From Phalacrocorax aristotelis (Eukaryota; Chordata; Aves; Suliformes; Phalacrocoracidae): a stretch of 64,000 nt of DNA. The stretch is from positions 68,054,233-68,118,232 of the forward strand of contig NC_134276.1 of NCBI RefSeq assembly GCF_949628215.1, written 5' to 3'. Position 1 is the stretch's first letter, and each line of letters starts with the position of its first letter. The notes beneath the pieces were generated by a model. The model searched no databases. It saw only the letters and a list, made by a program, of their open reading frames with translations, and had not been told where the DNA came from. A program made the translations under genes and the position numbers. This document shows positions 49,681-63,518 of the stretch, one piece after another.

Positions 49681-52600
49681 AATGGAAACCCATCCCAGGC
49701 TTGTGAGGCCACCATCCTTCCTACACTCTCTGTGTCACTTTCCCTGCTGGCCAACTGTAGCTCTCGGCTAGGTGGCATCTAAGCCTGCGAACCAGGAGTA
49801 TCTGGCTTAGATATAAACCCTGTCCAGCAAAATTTAAAAAGTTGGAAAATCAGTTCTCTCTTTTATGTCCTGATCAAAGCCTACTTCATGCATTTCCCTT
49901 GCCACAGCAGGCACCATCATGTTGATAGGATCTGCCTGCCTGACCTCCCCCATTTTCTGTCTCAAAACTTAAGATGCGAAGAATAACATGATGTTGTACA
50001 GGAGAGAATAGAGATCTCTGAAGTCATCAAAAAAACCAGCTAGTTCCATTTTAAAATATACCAGTTCTGAACTGATCATGAATTGGGACTGAAAAATACA
50101 GTACAGGAAATCTACTTGACTGCAAAATAAGTTGGCCATGGAATCACATTAAATTACTTCTTCTCTCCCTGGGGTGTCTGGTGATGAAGCCCAATGCCAG
50201 TCTGCTGCTAGTGTGCTGAATACAGTGAGCTGTGAGTGAAGGTTAATATTTTAGCTTTTGTACTCTTACAGAAACATACCAGTGAATATGAACCAAACAA
50301 AATATATGCAAAGAAGCAAAGAGGCAGGTTGAGTTCTGCTTTTATAATGAATTGGTTTTTAAAAGGTTGACTGCTTAACACCCTATATTAATTGATTACA
50401 GGCAGCCTGCAGAAGTAGTGTCTGACAAGCAACTTTTGCATGATGTACTTTCGAATTCCTGAGACTGATCTTTTCTCCAGAGGGCATAATGAGAGCATTT
50501 TATTTTCAGTCCTTCAGAGACCAGCACTGACTCCATGACTTGACTTGGTCTGAAGGGAATTACTAGATGCTTGAGACATCCAGTCAAAAATAACAACCCA
50601 GGCTGACTTTAAAGTGGCTGTACCATTTGGCAAAATAAAAGCTGAGGGCTTGTGAATCTTTCTGCTGTTACTGCAAGATGAAAAATAAACAGAAATGTAC
50701 AAAATAAGATAAATAACCCTTTGCTATAACTTGGTTATGCCCTTGAGTTACATGATAAAAACAGAAGCACGCTGCAGATATCTGTTGTCTGTTATAACCT
50801 GCTGCTCCTACAGTACTGATGTTTGTCTGAAACTGCAATTTCATTTAGTTTATGTAATTCTTCTAACAGAGCTTACTTAAGTATTTCTGCATTGACAATA
50901 GATATTTTAACCCACCCATTATGCGTAACTAGAGAGAAAAGCAAGGAAAAAGAGCAGTAACTGTGTGACTGAAAAAAGAAGCATGGGCACTGAAAAGCTG
51001 ATTATAGCAAATTTTCACAGGAAAGTTCAAACTTTGTCTCCATAAAACAACTGCATTGGCACTTGAGATACTTGTGTCTCAGTGAATAATCTCTGTTGCC
51101 TCTTGGTGGTTTAAGACCTACTGGCTTGTGAATTCATAGTTGGAAAACCACTGAGGAAAGCAAATGAGTCCTGGATACGTGGGAGGCCAAGATGCCACCA
51201 ACTCTGACACATTGCAAGCTGTTTCATTGTTTTCAAGGCATCCAGCTTCTTACTGGTGTTCTTCTGCTGCAATGGTTTCATCCTGCATGGCTGCCTTCCT
51301 GGGAGCGGTGGGGCAGTGGCAGCCCCATGACAGCTCTATGTGTTATTGCTCCAAGGCAGAAACTGGAGGACAGGGACAGACACTGCATTTGCACTCTGAT
51401 TTATTTTCACCTGTGCATGGGAACTGGGAGCTTAATGTATCAAACCAAGCTTTTCAGGAACAGGTCAGGCAGAGGGCAGAAGCTGTGATGGGATGCTCAG
51501 CTGCAGAGTTGTGCGGTCTGGGGTGGGGATTGGTCCCTGTGATTCCTCAACAGCCGGAATGTGTCAATGTCTCCCACCGATACCACAAGAGTGCTTACAT
51601 TTCACCCGACTAATCCAAGGAGATGCTTGCCATCCCCTCCCACAGCCTGGCCCCATCCAGCCATCTGGTCCTGCGTGATTCCTTCTGCAGGCAGGGGAAT
51701 GCCATGGGAACGCCAGTGCCGGGATGCTCACACGCAGACATGCACACGCACTCGCGCACACACACGCCTCCAGCCTTCTGCTTCCAGAGCTCCCTTGCAT
51801 GCTCTTTCTTTTGCCAGTTCTACTTTCTTCCCCAAGCAGCACCAAGGATTTAGTAAAAGCCTGTGGGTCCTCTGTGTTATAAAATTAGGTCTCTACAGGT
51901 GCCAGAAGAATGCTGAGCCTTGGCATCCAAACAGCTTTGTCTCCAGTTAATAGATAAACTGAATTTCCTCTTGAAGCTAAAGCACTCTCCATCCTCACCT
52001 CCCCTGGATCCACTTCCCCTGCAGAATGCAGCACAGAACCACTCGAAATGGTGTTAGAGAAATCCACCACGGACACTTGAGAAATCCTGTGACAGCACTA
52101 TGAGGCAGATAAGCAGAGGCGGGGGGAGAGGAGAGAGAAGAGGAATAGCTTTCGGAGACTGCTTGGCAGCAAAGTCAACACTTGAAATATCTGTGGGGAG
52201 TTTGAAAGCATTTCCTAACATCAAAAATGTGAAGAAGAAAAAGAAATTTTGATCAATGGCTTATTGCCCTTGATCTAAGCAAAAGAATCTTAGCCAGTCA
52301 GAAATAACAGAAATCTGTTTTATTGTAAAGCTGAAGTTTTCTGTGTTTTGACAGCTGGGGCTCGTGCTTTTGGCTGGATTATTTGCCAGCCTTAAAATAT
52401 TCATCAGTGAGTTGCCAGGTTTTTGTCCTTTCAAACTGAACTCTAACAACGAAGGAAAAGGTGCTGGAGAGATTTTAAGCACGAGTTTTCTGCCCTAAAG
52501 CAGAACTTTGTGGCCTGAATTCACATGACCAGAAAAAGAGGTTTCCACTCCCTGGCCAAGTTTCTGGTGAATCACTTGCTGGTCACAGAGCCAAGATGAG

Positions 52601-55600
52601 CTTTCTCGAGCATGGGAAGCAGTGGCTTATTTCTGATGAAGACAGCCTCCTCGCCTTTGTTGAGAGGAAATGGATTAACAGTATGTATTCTGTGCACAAG
52701 TCTTGAGAAAACTGAACTGAAATATTCCAGATTAAAGCATCCTTATCAAAGAACAAACTGGAACACATGTTAAACTGAAAAGTCAAATGTGACTCTGAAA
52801 ATGGTCGGTGAAATATTGGTGTTGGTGGCTCCCGGATCAACTCAGATGCCTTATAGAGAACTAAATTAGCGTTACAGAACTTTATCTTTTTCAAGTAAAA
52901 CTTTACATTACTATTCCAATGTTGCTTCCTCTTAATGTTTTTTATATTTTGATACACTTATTCTAAGAATTCAAACCAGGCTCTTCTGTTTTTTGTGCAA
53001 TTTGTTGATTCTTATGTCTTGTGCTGCTATCATTCAGTCACTTAGTTGTTATCATCCCGTTTCATACCTGTACAACTTAGGGGGCTTTCTTAGGTGAACC
53101 AGTTACAAAGTGAAAAATATTAAATCATTTCATATCTGCTAGGAAGACTGAATTCCTCTTCCAAAAATTCAGGGTCAGTCATATTGACTTTGCATCTGAA
53201 AAACCTACTTTCATCAACTCTGTCCTTAGCTTCTTTTACTTGTCCCAGGGTGACCACTATTTTTGTCATGTCATTTTATATCTACAAAGTCCTTGCAAGT
53301 GCTCAACGCTTCACTTCTGAGACCGCTCTTCCATTTTCTGGATAAGGAATTAAATTTCTTTAGTGGATATGAAGTGATAACAAACACTTTTCACTCAGGG
53401 ACAAGTTAATATGAGAAGAAGCTGCAATGCAGAGACCAACACTTAGTAAGTCAAAAGTGAAAGTTCGCTACCATGTAGGGTCAGGTCCTTCAGGCACTTT
53501 CAGTTCTACCAACAGATAGATTAAACAGACAGCTGTAATGTGAACCAAGGTCAAAGAGCATCTCAGAGTTTACAAAGCCAAATTTTCAAAGGGCCTTTGA
53601 TCTAGTCTCCAACCCTATGTAAAGCCAGGGTGGGCAACTAAGCGTGCAGGTAGCAGGTCTGCACTGAGGGACATTGCCTGGTGGGCACTGGGCTGAAAAT
53701 TAGGGGGAGGCAAGGGAAGGCACTGGCAGAAAAGGAGAGTGGTGGAGAGGGAAGTGTCTCTGGTGATGTCTACACTGCCATATAAAACAAGGCCAGGATT
53801 TAGCATCAAACCCTGGTCCACATCCATTAACCATTGTGGGTTTGGCTTATATGAACTAACAATCTCCCAGGACAATGTACAGGCAGGGTTTGGGCCACAC
53901 CACGTACCAGGACTGTTCTCAATAAGCAGTCTGGATGCAGTCACCCTATTTTGGGTGGAGAAGAAAGCTTAGAAGTGTGGATGCGAGTCATGCAGGGACA
54001 CTTGCAGGGCCAGAAAACAGGCCTTGGCTTGTTCTATTTTGTAATGTAGTCCTTACACCAGGATCATGCCAAACATACTGTATCATTTGAGGAATGCAGC
54101 TATTTTGAGCAGAAGGACTGATATTTGAGAAAGTGAGTGGCACTGGTGAGAACAGACAGATGTTTACTGATTCAATCTTCACACGCAAAACTGTTGGTGC
54201 ATGTTCAAAGTCATTTTCTGAAGATGTGTCTCTTGCTATCTTAACATCAGTAAACAGCGGCCCAGTGTATTTTCCCATTTGGTGTGACTCGCTTATCAAG
54301 AGCCTCTATATATTCCAGGGACACAGTTACTAAATTTAAAGCTGCAAAGAGATTTGTTCTCTCAGTGCACTTTTAAGAAACATTTATTTTTACATTGCCA
54401 ATATTCAAATATTTCTATATACTCTGGCTAGGTAAAACAGTAAGGAATTTGTGTAACTCAGTGATGAATTAATGGCTTGCTCACTACTGCAAGCTCTTAT
54501 TTTCCTCTTAAGCAGATATTGGGCTAGACATTTTGGAAGAGTTTAATCAAAATCCTCATCAAAAGCCAAATGAGTGGATTTTAAAGAAAGTTTAATTACA
54601 GTGGTCAAACCACCCAGCACGATTTGCTTGATTTGATTAACGTAACGAGGAGCACATTTAATGAGAAATGCATTAATTCATTCAAACAAGTGGTTTTTTC
54701 AGAGGTATTAAGCATCAGTCTGGATTATGTACAGCAGAAACTATTATAGCAAAAATTGACTGAGGTCAAAGCAGTAGTCATGCCATAATTACAAGCTCTC
54801 AGCTGTAATCTACCAGTTGAACTTGGGCAGTGCTCATCATGACTGAAAAAGCAGGGTCCCCATTTAAAAAAACCCCAAAACGCAGGGTTTGCTTCCATTC
54901 CACGGCTGGGACCTTCATCCCTTTCTTTCAGCTGTTCAGAAGGTTCAGGAACTGGGGTTGAATTCTCCAAGTTTCAGATGGTTACACATGCAGACTTTAT
55001 TAGCAAATGATGAAGTGAGAGCTCAAAGGAGCCCCGATACCACCCACTACCCTTAAAGGAAACGGAGTGTTCCCCATTTGCTCTCTGTTTACCTCCCTCC
55101 TGTCCCCGTGATGTCTTTGGGACACTCCTGTTCCTAAACTGGAATAGAGTGACTTTGGGGGAGAATTGTTATTTTCCTTCTGGGGAAGGTAACCTCCTTC
55201 TTGGAAAAGAAGAAGAATTGGCCTCAAGTGGGAAATATTTGAGAAAAAGAAGAAGGAGATTCCTTTACACCTTACTCTCTTCAACTGCTTTTAGATAAAT
55301 TTCAGCCCCTATATTCCAGCCTTCCTGTTTCAGGACCCCTCCCCATGCGCTTTACATGGCACCCTTCCCCTCCACCCTCCCCACTGGCACCCCTTCTCCA
55401 GTGCCCCCTGCTATATCTCCCAGCAGCTGCTAATGCTCTTCTCTCTCCTATGCTGCCCTGACCACTGGTCACCTCTTTGACTTCAGCCATGCTCCCTTGC
55501 CTTTATTCAGTCCCTGACTTGTTATTCCTGTAGTGTCTGTGCTACCTCTGTGTGAGCCGCCTTTCCTGCTGCTTTGTACTCCATCCGTATAGCACTGAAA

Positions 55601-58600
55601 CAGCTTTGATTTTCAAGTGCTCTACTTCTAAGCCTTCTTGGCTGCCTGAGCACTTCTTGAGCACCATTGCACAGTGGACTTAAGCACTATCTATTGCTCA
55701 GTCTTTCATCAGCTACCACCAGCAGCTGGCGAAGGAGAACAGCTTTGAAACTGTTCCCTAAGCAGACAGGAGGCTGGTCAAAGAGCTGAGAAACGGAGCA
55801 CAAGCCCAGTTGCAGATAGGATCCTCAGTGGGTAGGTGCATACTGACAAGTGAAGACTGTATTTTACCCCCCTGGTTAAGTCAGCAGGAGTATGACAGTA
55901 AGACACTATTATTAGGGTGTCTAAATGAATGTAGGTGCCAAGGTTCACCTGCAGGTTTGGAAGTCTGGATCAAGACCTTCAAGAAATAAGCTGAAGTAGA
56001 GAACTAGAGACATAAAAAAATAGAGCTAAGGATTTATTTACTATATTAATAGAAGATGAGCAAGAAAAACATTCGTGCTGAGCTGAAGACTATAATCCTT
56101 AGGATTATTTCTGCCACTTGCCTTTAAACCACAAGGAAACAAGTAAAGATTGGGATTGGAGACCCTTGATTTTAGAGAAATCTGGAGATGCGCCTACATC
56201 TGACTGCTGCATACCAACAGGAACCTGTGATATTGGCATATAAACATTTGCACAGAGGAAAGCATTAGTAATGATGACCTCACCAGTACGCTCAGCAAGG
56301 CTGTTCCCAAGGTAAAGACAATTCCGTCTTGGAACAAGCAACCCAAATAGCACACACAGACTCACTACAGCAGCTGCCCCCTGATGTCACATTTGGTATC
56401 CTTGAGTGGAATCTAGGTGGGAAATCATAAAACATAAATTGGCAGAAGATCATATCTTAAAATACTTTTTCCTGCTATCTCTCAGCCCAGCCTTCAAGCA
56501 GCCAACCAACCTTGCTAAACTTATCATCTGAAGAAAATTTCCCAAGGACCAACATATCTGATTATGTCAGAGTGATAAATGCAAAATTTGCAATTTACCT
56601 CCACAGACCTCAAAATAAACGCCTTATACAACAGAACTGTGAAAACCAATGGATCCTCAGCATGTTCCTCCCCAAATGCAAACTACTTCTTCCTCCATGT
56701 GCCCTCTGTACTGTAGTGAACTCACACTGACAATCAGTGTGTGAAAGAAAAATGTCATTAATAACAAAAGAATGTTTCCCAAACCAGCCATTCTCCCTCT
56801 GATCATTCAGCCCTCATCCTCAAGGGAATCCTATAATAGAAACCGGAAAGACTAAACAGGGACTAAAACTAATAACTTGATGGAACACCAAAAACTGTTG
56901 ATTCCAACAATGCTAATTTTATGGCACATTACAATTTACCTTAGATACAACTTACTAATCTCAGTTTCTCAGGAGATAATTACCTGTGCATTTATTCTGT
57001 CCTGTGTTCAGCAGAGCTGAAGACCTTATTACCGCTCCTCTTACTAACATCCCCTCTGTTCCTTTAATCTCGAAGTACCTGACTGATTAATATAATGAAA
57101 CTGAACTCAGATAAATTGCTTCCGATCTTTGCTTATCTGGCAGTTTGCTAGTTATGTCCCTGCTTATGTTTTTTGCCCCTTGGACTTGCCTGTTTTTTCC
57201 TATCAGGTATACTGATAACAGCTATTGCCTCTCTCCACAGATATTCCTTCTGAGTGTTATGACTGTTCCTTATTTACTGACAAACCTGCCCAACCAGCCT
57301 CCACTTTGGAAATACCAAGTGTGGTTCCAGATATGGTTCCAGTTCTGACTCACAAATTCCATTTTGAATAGTTACATGACTTTTAGTCTGGCATTATCCA
57401 AGCTCTCAACTGCTTCAAAGAAATATTTGGGTTTATGCAAAGGACAGGAACACAACTTAACTGGCCAAACATCAGTCACTACTTCTAAAAGGAAAGGAAG
57501 CATCATTAACTCAGATCTCTCTAAAATGAAAGTGAAATATGACACAGAGGAGATTCAGGAATATATTGTTCAACCCAGGGCAGTTATGCACCATCCAATC
57601 CAGTCAGAGGTGAAAATATTTATTGTCACTTCTCTCTGATACTCCTCAGGAACTGAACTGGTCTTTGGCAATGCTCATTGCAATGATGTAGTTTATTATT
57701 TGCTTTTCCCCTTCATCCATGGAGCTTGAAACCCCCGTAACTTTACTTCCCTGCATCCAAATTCAGTAACTTAAATCTGTAACTGCTTGGGAAAGGTTAA
57801 CCAGTATCTTAGGAAGGGACTTGAAATAATTTTGCCTAGGAAATTTCAGTGTGCCGTCCTACTTGAATTAAAATATACAGACCTATAGAATAGCATGATA
57901 TGTTGTAGGGAATATTAAATAAGCCTGAGGTAACATGCAGATCTACCACCTTCTGCCAAATACCATACAATTCCTTGGGCTTGCAGAAGTAGCAGGTATT
58001 GTTCTGCTTGCACAGCATGCACTCTTGATGCACATGTGGAAGTCATTCTTTGTAAACAAGTACCTAAATTTCACATCCAGGACAGAATTTCTACACCCTT
58101 CTTCTTTCACTGAAAGGTTCTCAGAGAAAATTCATGACAGGATTAAGGAAAGGATTTTAAAACTTGTATTCTGTACCTTGTGAAACTAGGGGTTATCTGT
58201 GACCCTGACCACTCGTGAGACCTGCAACCTCAGCATTACCATGTACAAAGTAAATATTTACCCCATATGTGCCTGTCACCGCAGAAAAGCTTGGGGAACA
58301 TATGGAAAGGATATTTTTTGCAGGGGCAAAGGAAAAGCAGGCCCCCACATCTCTTCCTTCTACTCAGATAAAAACCAGGATCTTGCTTCCAGCAGGCAGT
58401 TAATATCAGCAGGCTCTGCTACGCAGTACAGACATAACCCTCAACATTGATAAATAGGAACTGTTAACAAAATGTGAACATTTGGTAAAAGCAAAATATT
58501 TGCCAAGAACCTAAAAGGCTGGGTGCTTGAAGCAGCTCTCTATGCTTGCTTTCCTTAGCAAGGTGGACAAGGGACGGGCACTCAGCTATCACTCCCACTG

Positions 58601-59104
58601 CTGGCTCATAAGTGCATTGTACCTACATCCCAATGAGCTGTATTTAATTCTCTTCTCCGCATTTGGCTGTGTCACTGGAGCGAAAGTTTCTGCAAGAAAC
58701 TGAGATGCTTCTGGAGCAGTACAACAGCTCCTGCTGCTCAAGAGCCAGTGCTTTACTATGCCTGTGGCACCTGCCCGGGGCTGGTACCACCATCAGCATC
58801 TTCCACATAGTGAAGCAGACAGCTTCGGACTTGGCCATCTGGTTTCGATGGCCAAGAACCCACTGTAACACCTTTCTGCACCACTGCAAATTTGCAGATC
58901 CAAGTGTTGATCGTTGGGAGAAACATACAAATTCAGCACATTAGTGGCTCAACCATGTTTCCCTCTCGCAAGTGGGTAACGCGAGAGCAACGCTGGGGAT
59001 GGTGGAGAGGGAAAGGATGAAGCATGAAAATAATGTGAGACGAGGATGCCAAATCTGGTAGGCAATGAAAACCAGCTTCCACCCTCCTGGGCAGCTGCAG
59101 CTTC

Positions 59105-59480
59105 GCTCGTCAACAGCCCCATGGGAGGGAGAGGCGGCGGGAGCGCGGGGCACAGCGGGGGCACGGCGTCCCTTACCTTCTCATTCTTCCTCTCCTCAGC
59201 CTTGCTGGTGGGGCCGGGGGTGACAGGGCCACCCAGGGGCCCACTGCCCACCTCGCCGTTGAGGTGGGCTGCGCTGACGTTGGGCGGGGTGATGGCGGCG
59301 GCGGCGGAGGTGAGGGGGATGAGGGGCCGGGTCCCCGGGGCGGGCGGCTGGTGGCTGTGCTGCGGGGAGACGGTGGGGTGAGGCCGGATGGCTGCCGCCG
59401 GCAGGCGGGAGGGCGAGCTGGGTGTCCGCAGGGGTGAGACTGTGGCTGTGGGCCGGTCTGGGGCTGGCACCGGGGGGTGA
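59105..59480. promoter_or_regulatory. Intragenic CpG-island-like patch over an SH3RF3 exon
   Basis: These roughly 375 bases are strongly G+C-rich with dense CpG (repeated GGCGG, CCGGG and GCGGG), while the flanks are AT-rich. The patch is nearly coincident with the coding exon 59177-59481, so codon content explains part of it. An alternative intragenic promoter is possible but not shown. No TATA box or initiator stands out. Confidence 0.45.
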
Positions 59481-59481
59481 G
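59177..59481 (-). CDS. SH3RF3: SH3RF3 internal exon (second in window), GC-rich Pro/Ser/Ala linker
   Basis: This 305-nt coding exon has a clear acceptor (CTACCTCCACAG, AG at 59483-59482) and a GTAAGG donor at 59176-59171. It starts with two bases completing a split Ala codon and ends in phase 0. The product is Pro/Ser/Thr/Ala-rich, with an alanine run (SAAAAIT), several SP and TP dipeptides, and a charged end (KAEERKNEK) that runs directly into the Lys-rich start of the next exon. In this family the region is the disordered linker between the third and fourth SH3 domains. The exon is far richer in G+C and CpG than the surrounding intron and forms an intragenic CpG-island-like patch. Its sequence is low complexity, so homology here would be weak; splice sites and phase matching are the main support. 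Confidence 0.85.
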
Positions 59482-62400
59482 CTGTGGAGGTAGGACAGAG
59501 CATGGTTAAGTCCCCCGTGCACTGCCAGACCTGACCCTTCAGTGGCCATTGCTGCCACAAGGTGCCAGGGCCTGACAGAGAGCTGGGCTCTTAACCTTAA
59601 CCCAGGATATATCAGCCTTCAAGTGTTTTCTTCTAAATCCTAGAAATCCCCCTCCTGGGTGTGAAAGGTCTGTCTGGAGTCACTGAAATGGTTGGTCCTC
59701 CCTAGTGATGTGAATGAGGAACAGCCTGACGATCCCTGCCCATGCCTGCAAATAAATAAAAAGCCCACTATGTTTTTAAGATACTTTTTCTCGTTCCAGC
59801 CGAGCTGTTTTCTGAACCTCCACGATCCCCTCCTAACCTGATAGGTTTTGGAGCAATGCAACATGGGACCTAAAGGCTTAGCCCAGATGATCCACGCCAA
59901 CCTCGCAGACGGCAATTACAGAGGAAGGTTTCTTGTTTCAGCCCTAACAAAATGATCAACTCTGCATCACTGTGCTCCACAAGATAAATGAAGCAGGAAT
60001 CCACTGGAGGATTTCTGAGCTGAGCCTCGTCTCTGGCAGCAAAGTGCCTAAGGGACTATGCAGTGCCTTTTAGTCTTGCTGCCCCTGCTGAGCAAACCCT
60101 GCCTACAAGCACTTGGAACCAGGAATTAGCACTTGTCTGTTTAATGGTGACCGCAACACACTGCCTACGTCAGCTCTCTGGGGATTTGGGAGCCTGTTGC
60201 ATGCCTCGTGTTGTAAAAAGTGTGACAAGCTCCAGGTTTCATTCCATGATGGTGTTGCCTTTGACTTCCAGGTTGGTTGATTGCTTAGGTGTAACCTACA
60301 TCCAGCTCCACTTCAAGTATGTACAGACCAGAAGCCAAGTCCACACTCAGACATTCCCTCTCTTAAACAATTCAGTAATAGGACTGACTGGAAAATGCCC
60401 ATTTCACAAATGTTTTCAAGGTTTCATAATCTGGTTTAGTTCTGCCTCAGTGCAAAATTTGGGTCTTTGAAAGTTTTTCTGAGCACAACCTACTCACTCA
60501 CCCCACAATAGCCTCTATTCTGGTCAGGGCATTCATCCGGGATGTGAAAACATAGGATCCAGCCACTGCACTGTTCTCCTCTGCAAAGAACAGCTCTGGG
60601 CAGCTGTTTATTCCCTTTGCAACCCCAGCCATGACAGCTTCATGGCTGAAGTCCTACATCAGTTCCTGACAAAAACTTTGAGTTCAACAAATCAGCTTTT
60701 CTTTGACAAAGAAGCATTTTTCTGGAAAATTTCTGACCCACTCTGATCTGTGGTTTTCTTACAAATTCATCTGAAGGATGCATTTTTACCTAGGACCAGC
60801 TGGAGTTCACGCAATCTATAACTAAACAACAATGCTAGAACAACTCAAACGAATATTTCCCATTTCTATGGTTAACAGCAGCACCCATTACCAGGGATTG
60901 AAACAGCAAGGAGTGCCATTAATCATACTCACTACACCAGCTGAGTACTCCCGCCAGGAGGGAATTTCATTCCCCAGCCTTATGCCGTATTATCTGAAGC
61001 GATACTGAACATGATGGACCAGTGACCATCAGATTAGCACCTCCGAAGTTTACATGATTCTCCCTCACAGTAACTCCCTGACTCTCTAACAGCTCTTTTT
61101 ATTAATGTTCCTCATAGCAAATCAACCAAACTATAGTTAACTAGTCTTAAACTTGATGTGATTTTACCATGTAGCATGAGGAAGGGCCTAAAAATTGTTA
61201 TTACACACACTTTCAAGCCTATTCTTAGTATTAGCTACCATTTCCCCCTCCATGGATTACCAAGAACATATATTGGAAAGTGTAATTCCTTTCCAGAGAC
61301 CCAGACTGGGCACCGCTGGTTATCTTGAAGTGATTCCCTCCTTCTGATTTTCCCATTCAGAACCTGTGTGATGAGCAACCACTGCTGCCAGAAATTTGAT
61401 TTTCCAGGATGGGTAAGCTTGCAGGGTCAAGGTTTTGAACTACTGGTTGTGGGGAGCAATAGCCTTCCTAAATTTATAGGGAAAGCACAACAATGGAATT
61501 TCACTGCATGTACCTGGATGCAGAAGACTGATTTGATAATCTTATTAGGTATACTACTTCTTTCCTGTAGGACTCAGTGTTTCCAGACACAAAGGAAACA
61601 GAAAACTTGAGAAACAGGAAAATAAATGGCCTGAGAAAAATAAACTCTGAGCAGAGCTCTCACATTTTATTCTGTAATTTCATCTGCTTACTGTTACAAT
61701 GTATGCCTTTGCACTGGGATCTCTGGATCTGGACCGTGCTGCATCAAACATGCTATTAATTAGCAATGCTCACTGAAGGCTATTTTTGTTCTACACCACT
61801 CATATTTCATTTTGGGTGTATTCCTACATTAGTGGCCTTGTGCAAAATTGATTTGTTACTCATGTATATTGCAAGCCAACAGAAATGTGATTTGAATACT
61901 GTGCCAGCTTGCCTCTCTTGGAAAGGTTTTCCAAAAGGCAGTGTGCATTGCCCTGCCCTACAGGACTACGGAGACCTTCTGAGGGGCTCTGGTCCACAGA
62001 ATGCCAGTGAGGACATCTATTATGGAGAACAATACTGATAATAATGAAAGATTTCCTTTATTTGTCCTGGCAAAGATTTATTTAACTAAAACAACAATCT
62101 CACGAACCTCCTGGAAGGGCTGGAGAACTCGCCCCTTGAGAGGTTTTGGAGCAGCTCTGTGGTCCCTGGATCACCCTGCCTGCCAACTCCTTGGCACTTT
62201 AAGATGTCAGAGTGACCTGGAGGAGCAATCTTAAATCAGGAAAGGGGCTGGAGGTCTAGCACTACAGCGCTGTGGAAGGAAGGTGTGGGGCATGCCAGGT
62301 GCATGGGGCAAAATGATCCATCACCTCTGTTTCAGGGGAGTCCATCTGCCTGTTGACATGGGCACAGGAGGCACCAGGAGCACCCAAATGCTTCCTGAGA

Positions 62401-63518
62401 GCCTTGTGCCAGAGGGCACATTTCTGCCTTTGCACTGTGGCAGCAGAAGGGCTTTTGGAAGGGTGTGACTTGAGGGGAAAGCAGCACATTCTGAACTAGA
62501 CAAAAAGAGGATAAATCGATTATTCCCCAGAGTGACATGGATGCCGTGTAAAGTCCTGCCATTGTTTGCTGAGCAGAGAAGTCTGCACTGTTCGAGGTTC
62601 AGATTCACATGTATTTGATTATGTTTTCTTCCCTTTGGTCTGGACTGTGTAGGAGGTGAGATTAGAAAGTCATAATGGTGCCTTCTGGCTTCAAAAGGTA
62701 TGATTCCGTGACTTACACCTCAGTGTATTTCTCATTTGTGCCTCCTCTGTTTTGTATCTAAGACCTCAGTTCTCAGCAGTCACATCCTTACTGATCTGCC
62801 TTTGTAAACATAATGGCTCACATCCCTATGAAATATCAGAAACAAAATGTTTTAAATTTTGCCATAAAGTTCCACCACAGGGTTTACTTTTACTTTATTC
62901 AACATCAGAGCTGTTTAACATCAGGGAAAGGGGAATAAATTGTACTCTAGAAAATTGTGCTTTACATCAGAAGGGGAATGTAGGAAGAACAGAGGCCCCC
63001 TGGTGTGAGAAGCTCTTATTCTCATTTCAGAAAGGTGGCAGTATTTTTCAGATCTTTTGTTTTATCACTAACACCGGGTCCCGTTCTGCCTAATAAATAC
63101 CTTTCATCCCTGAAGCCCAATGAAATGCTTCTTAATTTTAAGTCGTGTGTTACTTGCTCTGAGATAAGGGCAGTATTTTCCTGTCATCAAGCCAACCGGA
63201 CCCAGAACTGTTAATCTCCTCAGTATGCAGGGTGCTTGCTTTCGCTCCGATAAATTGTATAAATATTTGTAAACACTATAATCTATTTCAGCTGTAGCAA
63301 CAGAACAATCTGATAAACACAACGTGGCTCCTGGAGATCAATAGAAGCCCATAAATATTACAAGCAAATAAAACATACTCTATTCCACATTGACTGAGCT
63401 GTGACTAAAACGAGAAAGAAAGCTGCAGGGTCGGGCAGATTCAAGGGGCTTGCACTCAAGGGGTATGACATCAATCCCACCGACGCAGGGCAAGAGGCAC
63501 CGGCGGGTGTGCACATAC
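59482..63518 (-). other. SH3RF3: SH3RF3 intron, 4.0 kb
   Basis: A phase 1 intron with a GTATGT donor and a CCACAG acceptor. It is mostly unremarkable AT-rich sequence. The only repeat I recognise is an old CR1 tail near 62640-62712. No further coding exon is visible: open frames such as 60063-60470 have no protein-like composition, no splice context and no known relative. Confidence 0.75.
62640..62712 (+). mobile_element. Old CR1 3' tail fragment
   Basis: The blocks GTCATAATGGTGCCTTCTGG and TATGATTCCGTGAC correspond to the CR1 3' terminus of the older, turtle-like type (ATCATAATGG..CCTTCTGG..CTATGATTCTATGA). The fragment is short and diverged, with an approximate left boundary. Confidence 0.6.

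Larger units (their letters stand above)
36708..59176 (-). other. SH3RF3: SH3RF3 intron, 22.5 kb
   Basis: A phase 0 intron with a GTAAGG donor and a TTGCAG acceptor. It contains two ancient CR1 copies (43690-44155 and 48215-49680), the latter split by a solo LTR, a perfect 12-bp inverted repeat (38781-38819), and short CATA- and CA-rich tracts (about 41932-41968 and 51728-51770). The remainder, notably 37100-38700, 39000-43600, 44200-48200 and 49700-59000, is AT-rich sequence in which I see no exon, RNA gene or identifiable repeat. Confidence 0.75.

Noticed and set aside
51728-51770. CA/CG-rich tract as a functional element
   Set aside because: It is a plain, interrupted ACAC/GCAC simple repeat.
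56723-56741. Hairpin CACACTGA-CAA-TCAGTGTG
   Set aside because: An 8-bp stem is expected several times by chance in 64 kb and nothing else supports function.
58663-58944. 93-codon plus-strand frame thought to resemble a Harbinger-type transposase
   Set aside because: The resemblance (ALLCLW and following residues) was too weak and no catalytic residues or terminal repeats were found.
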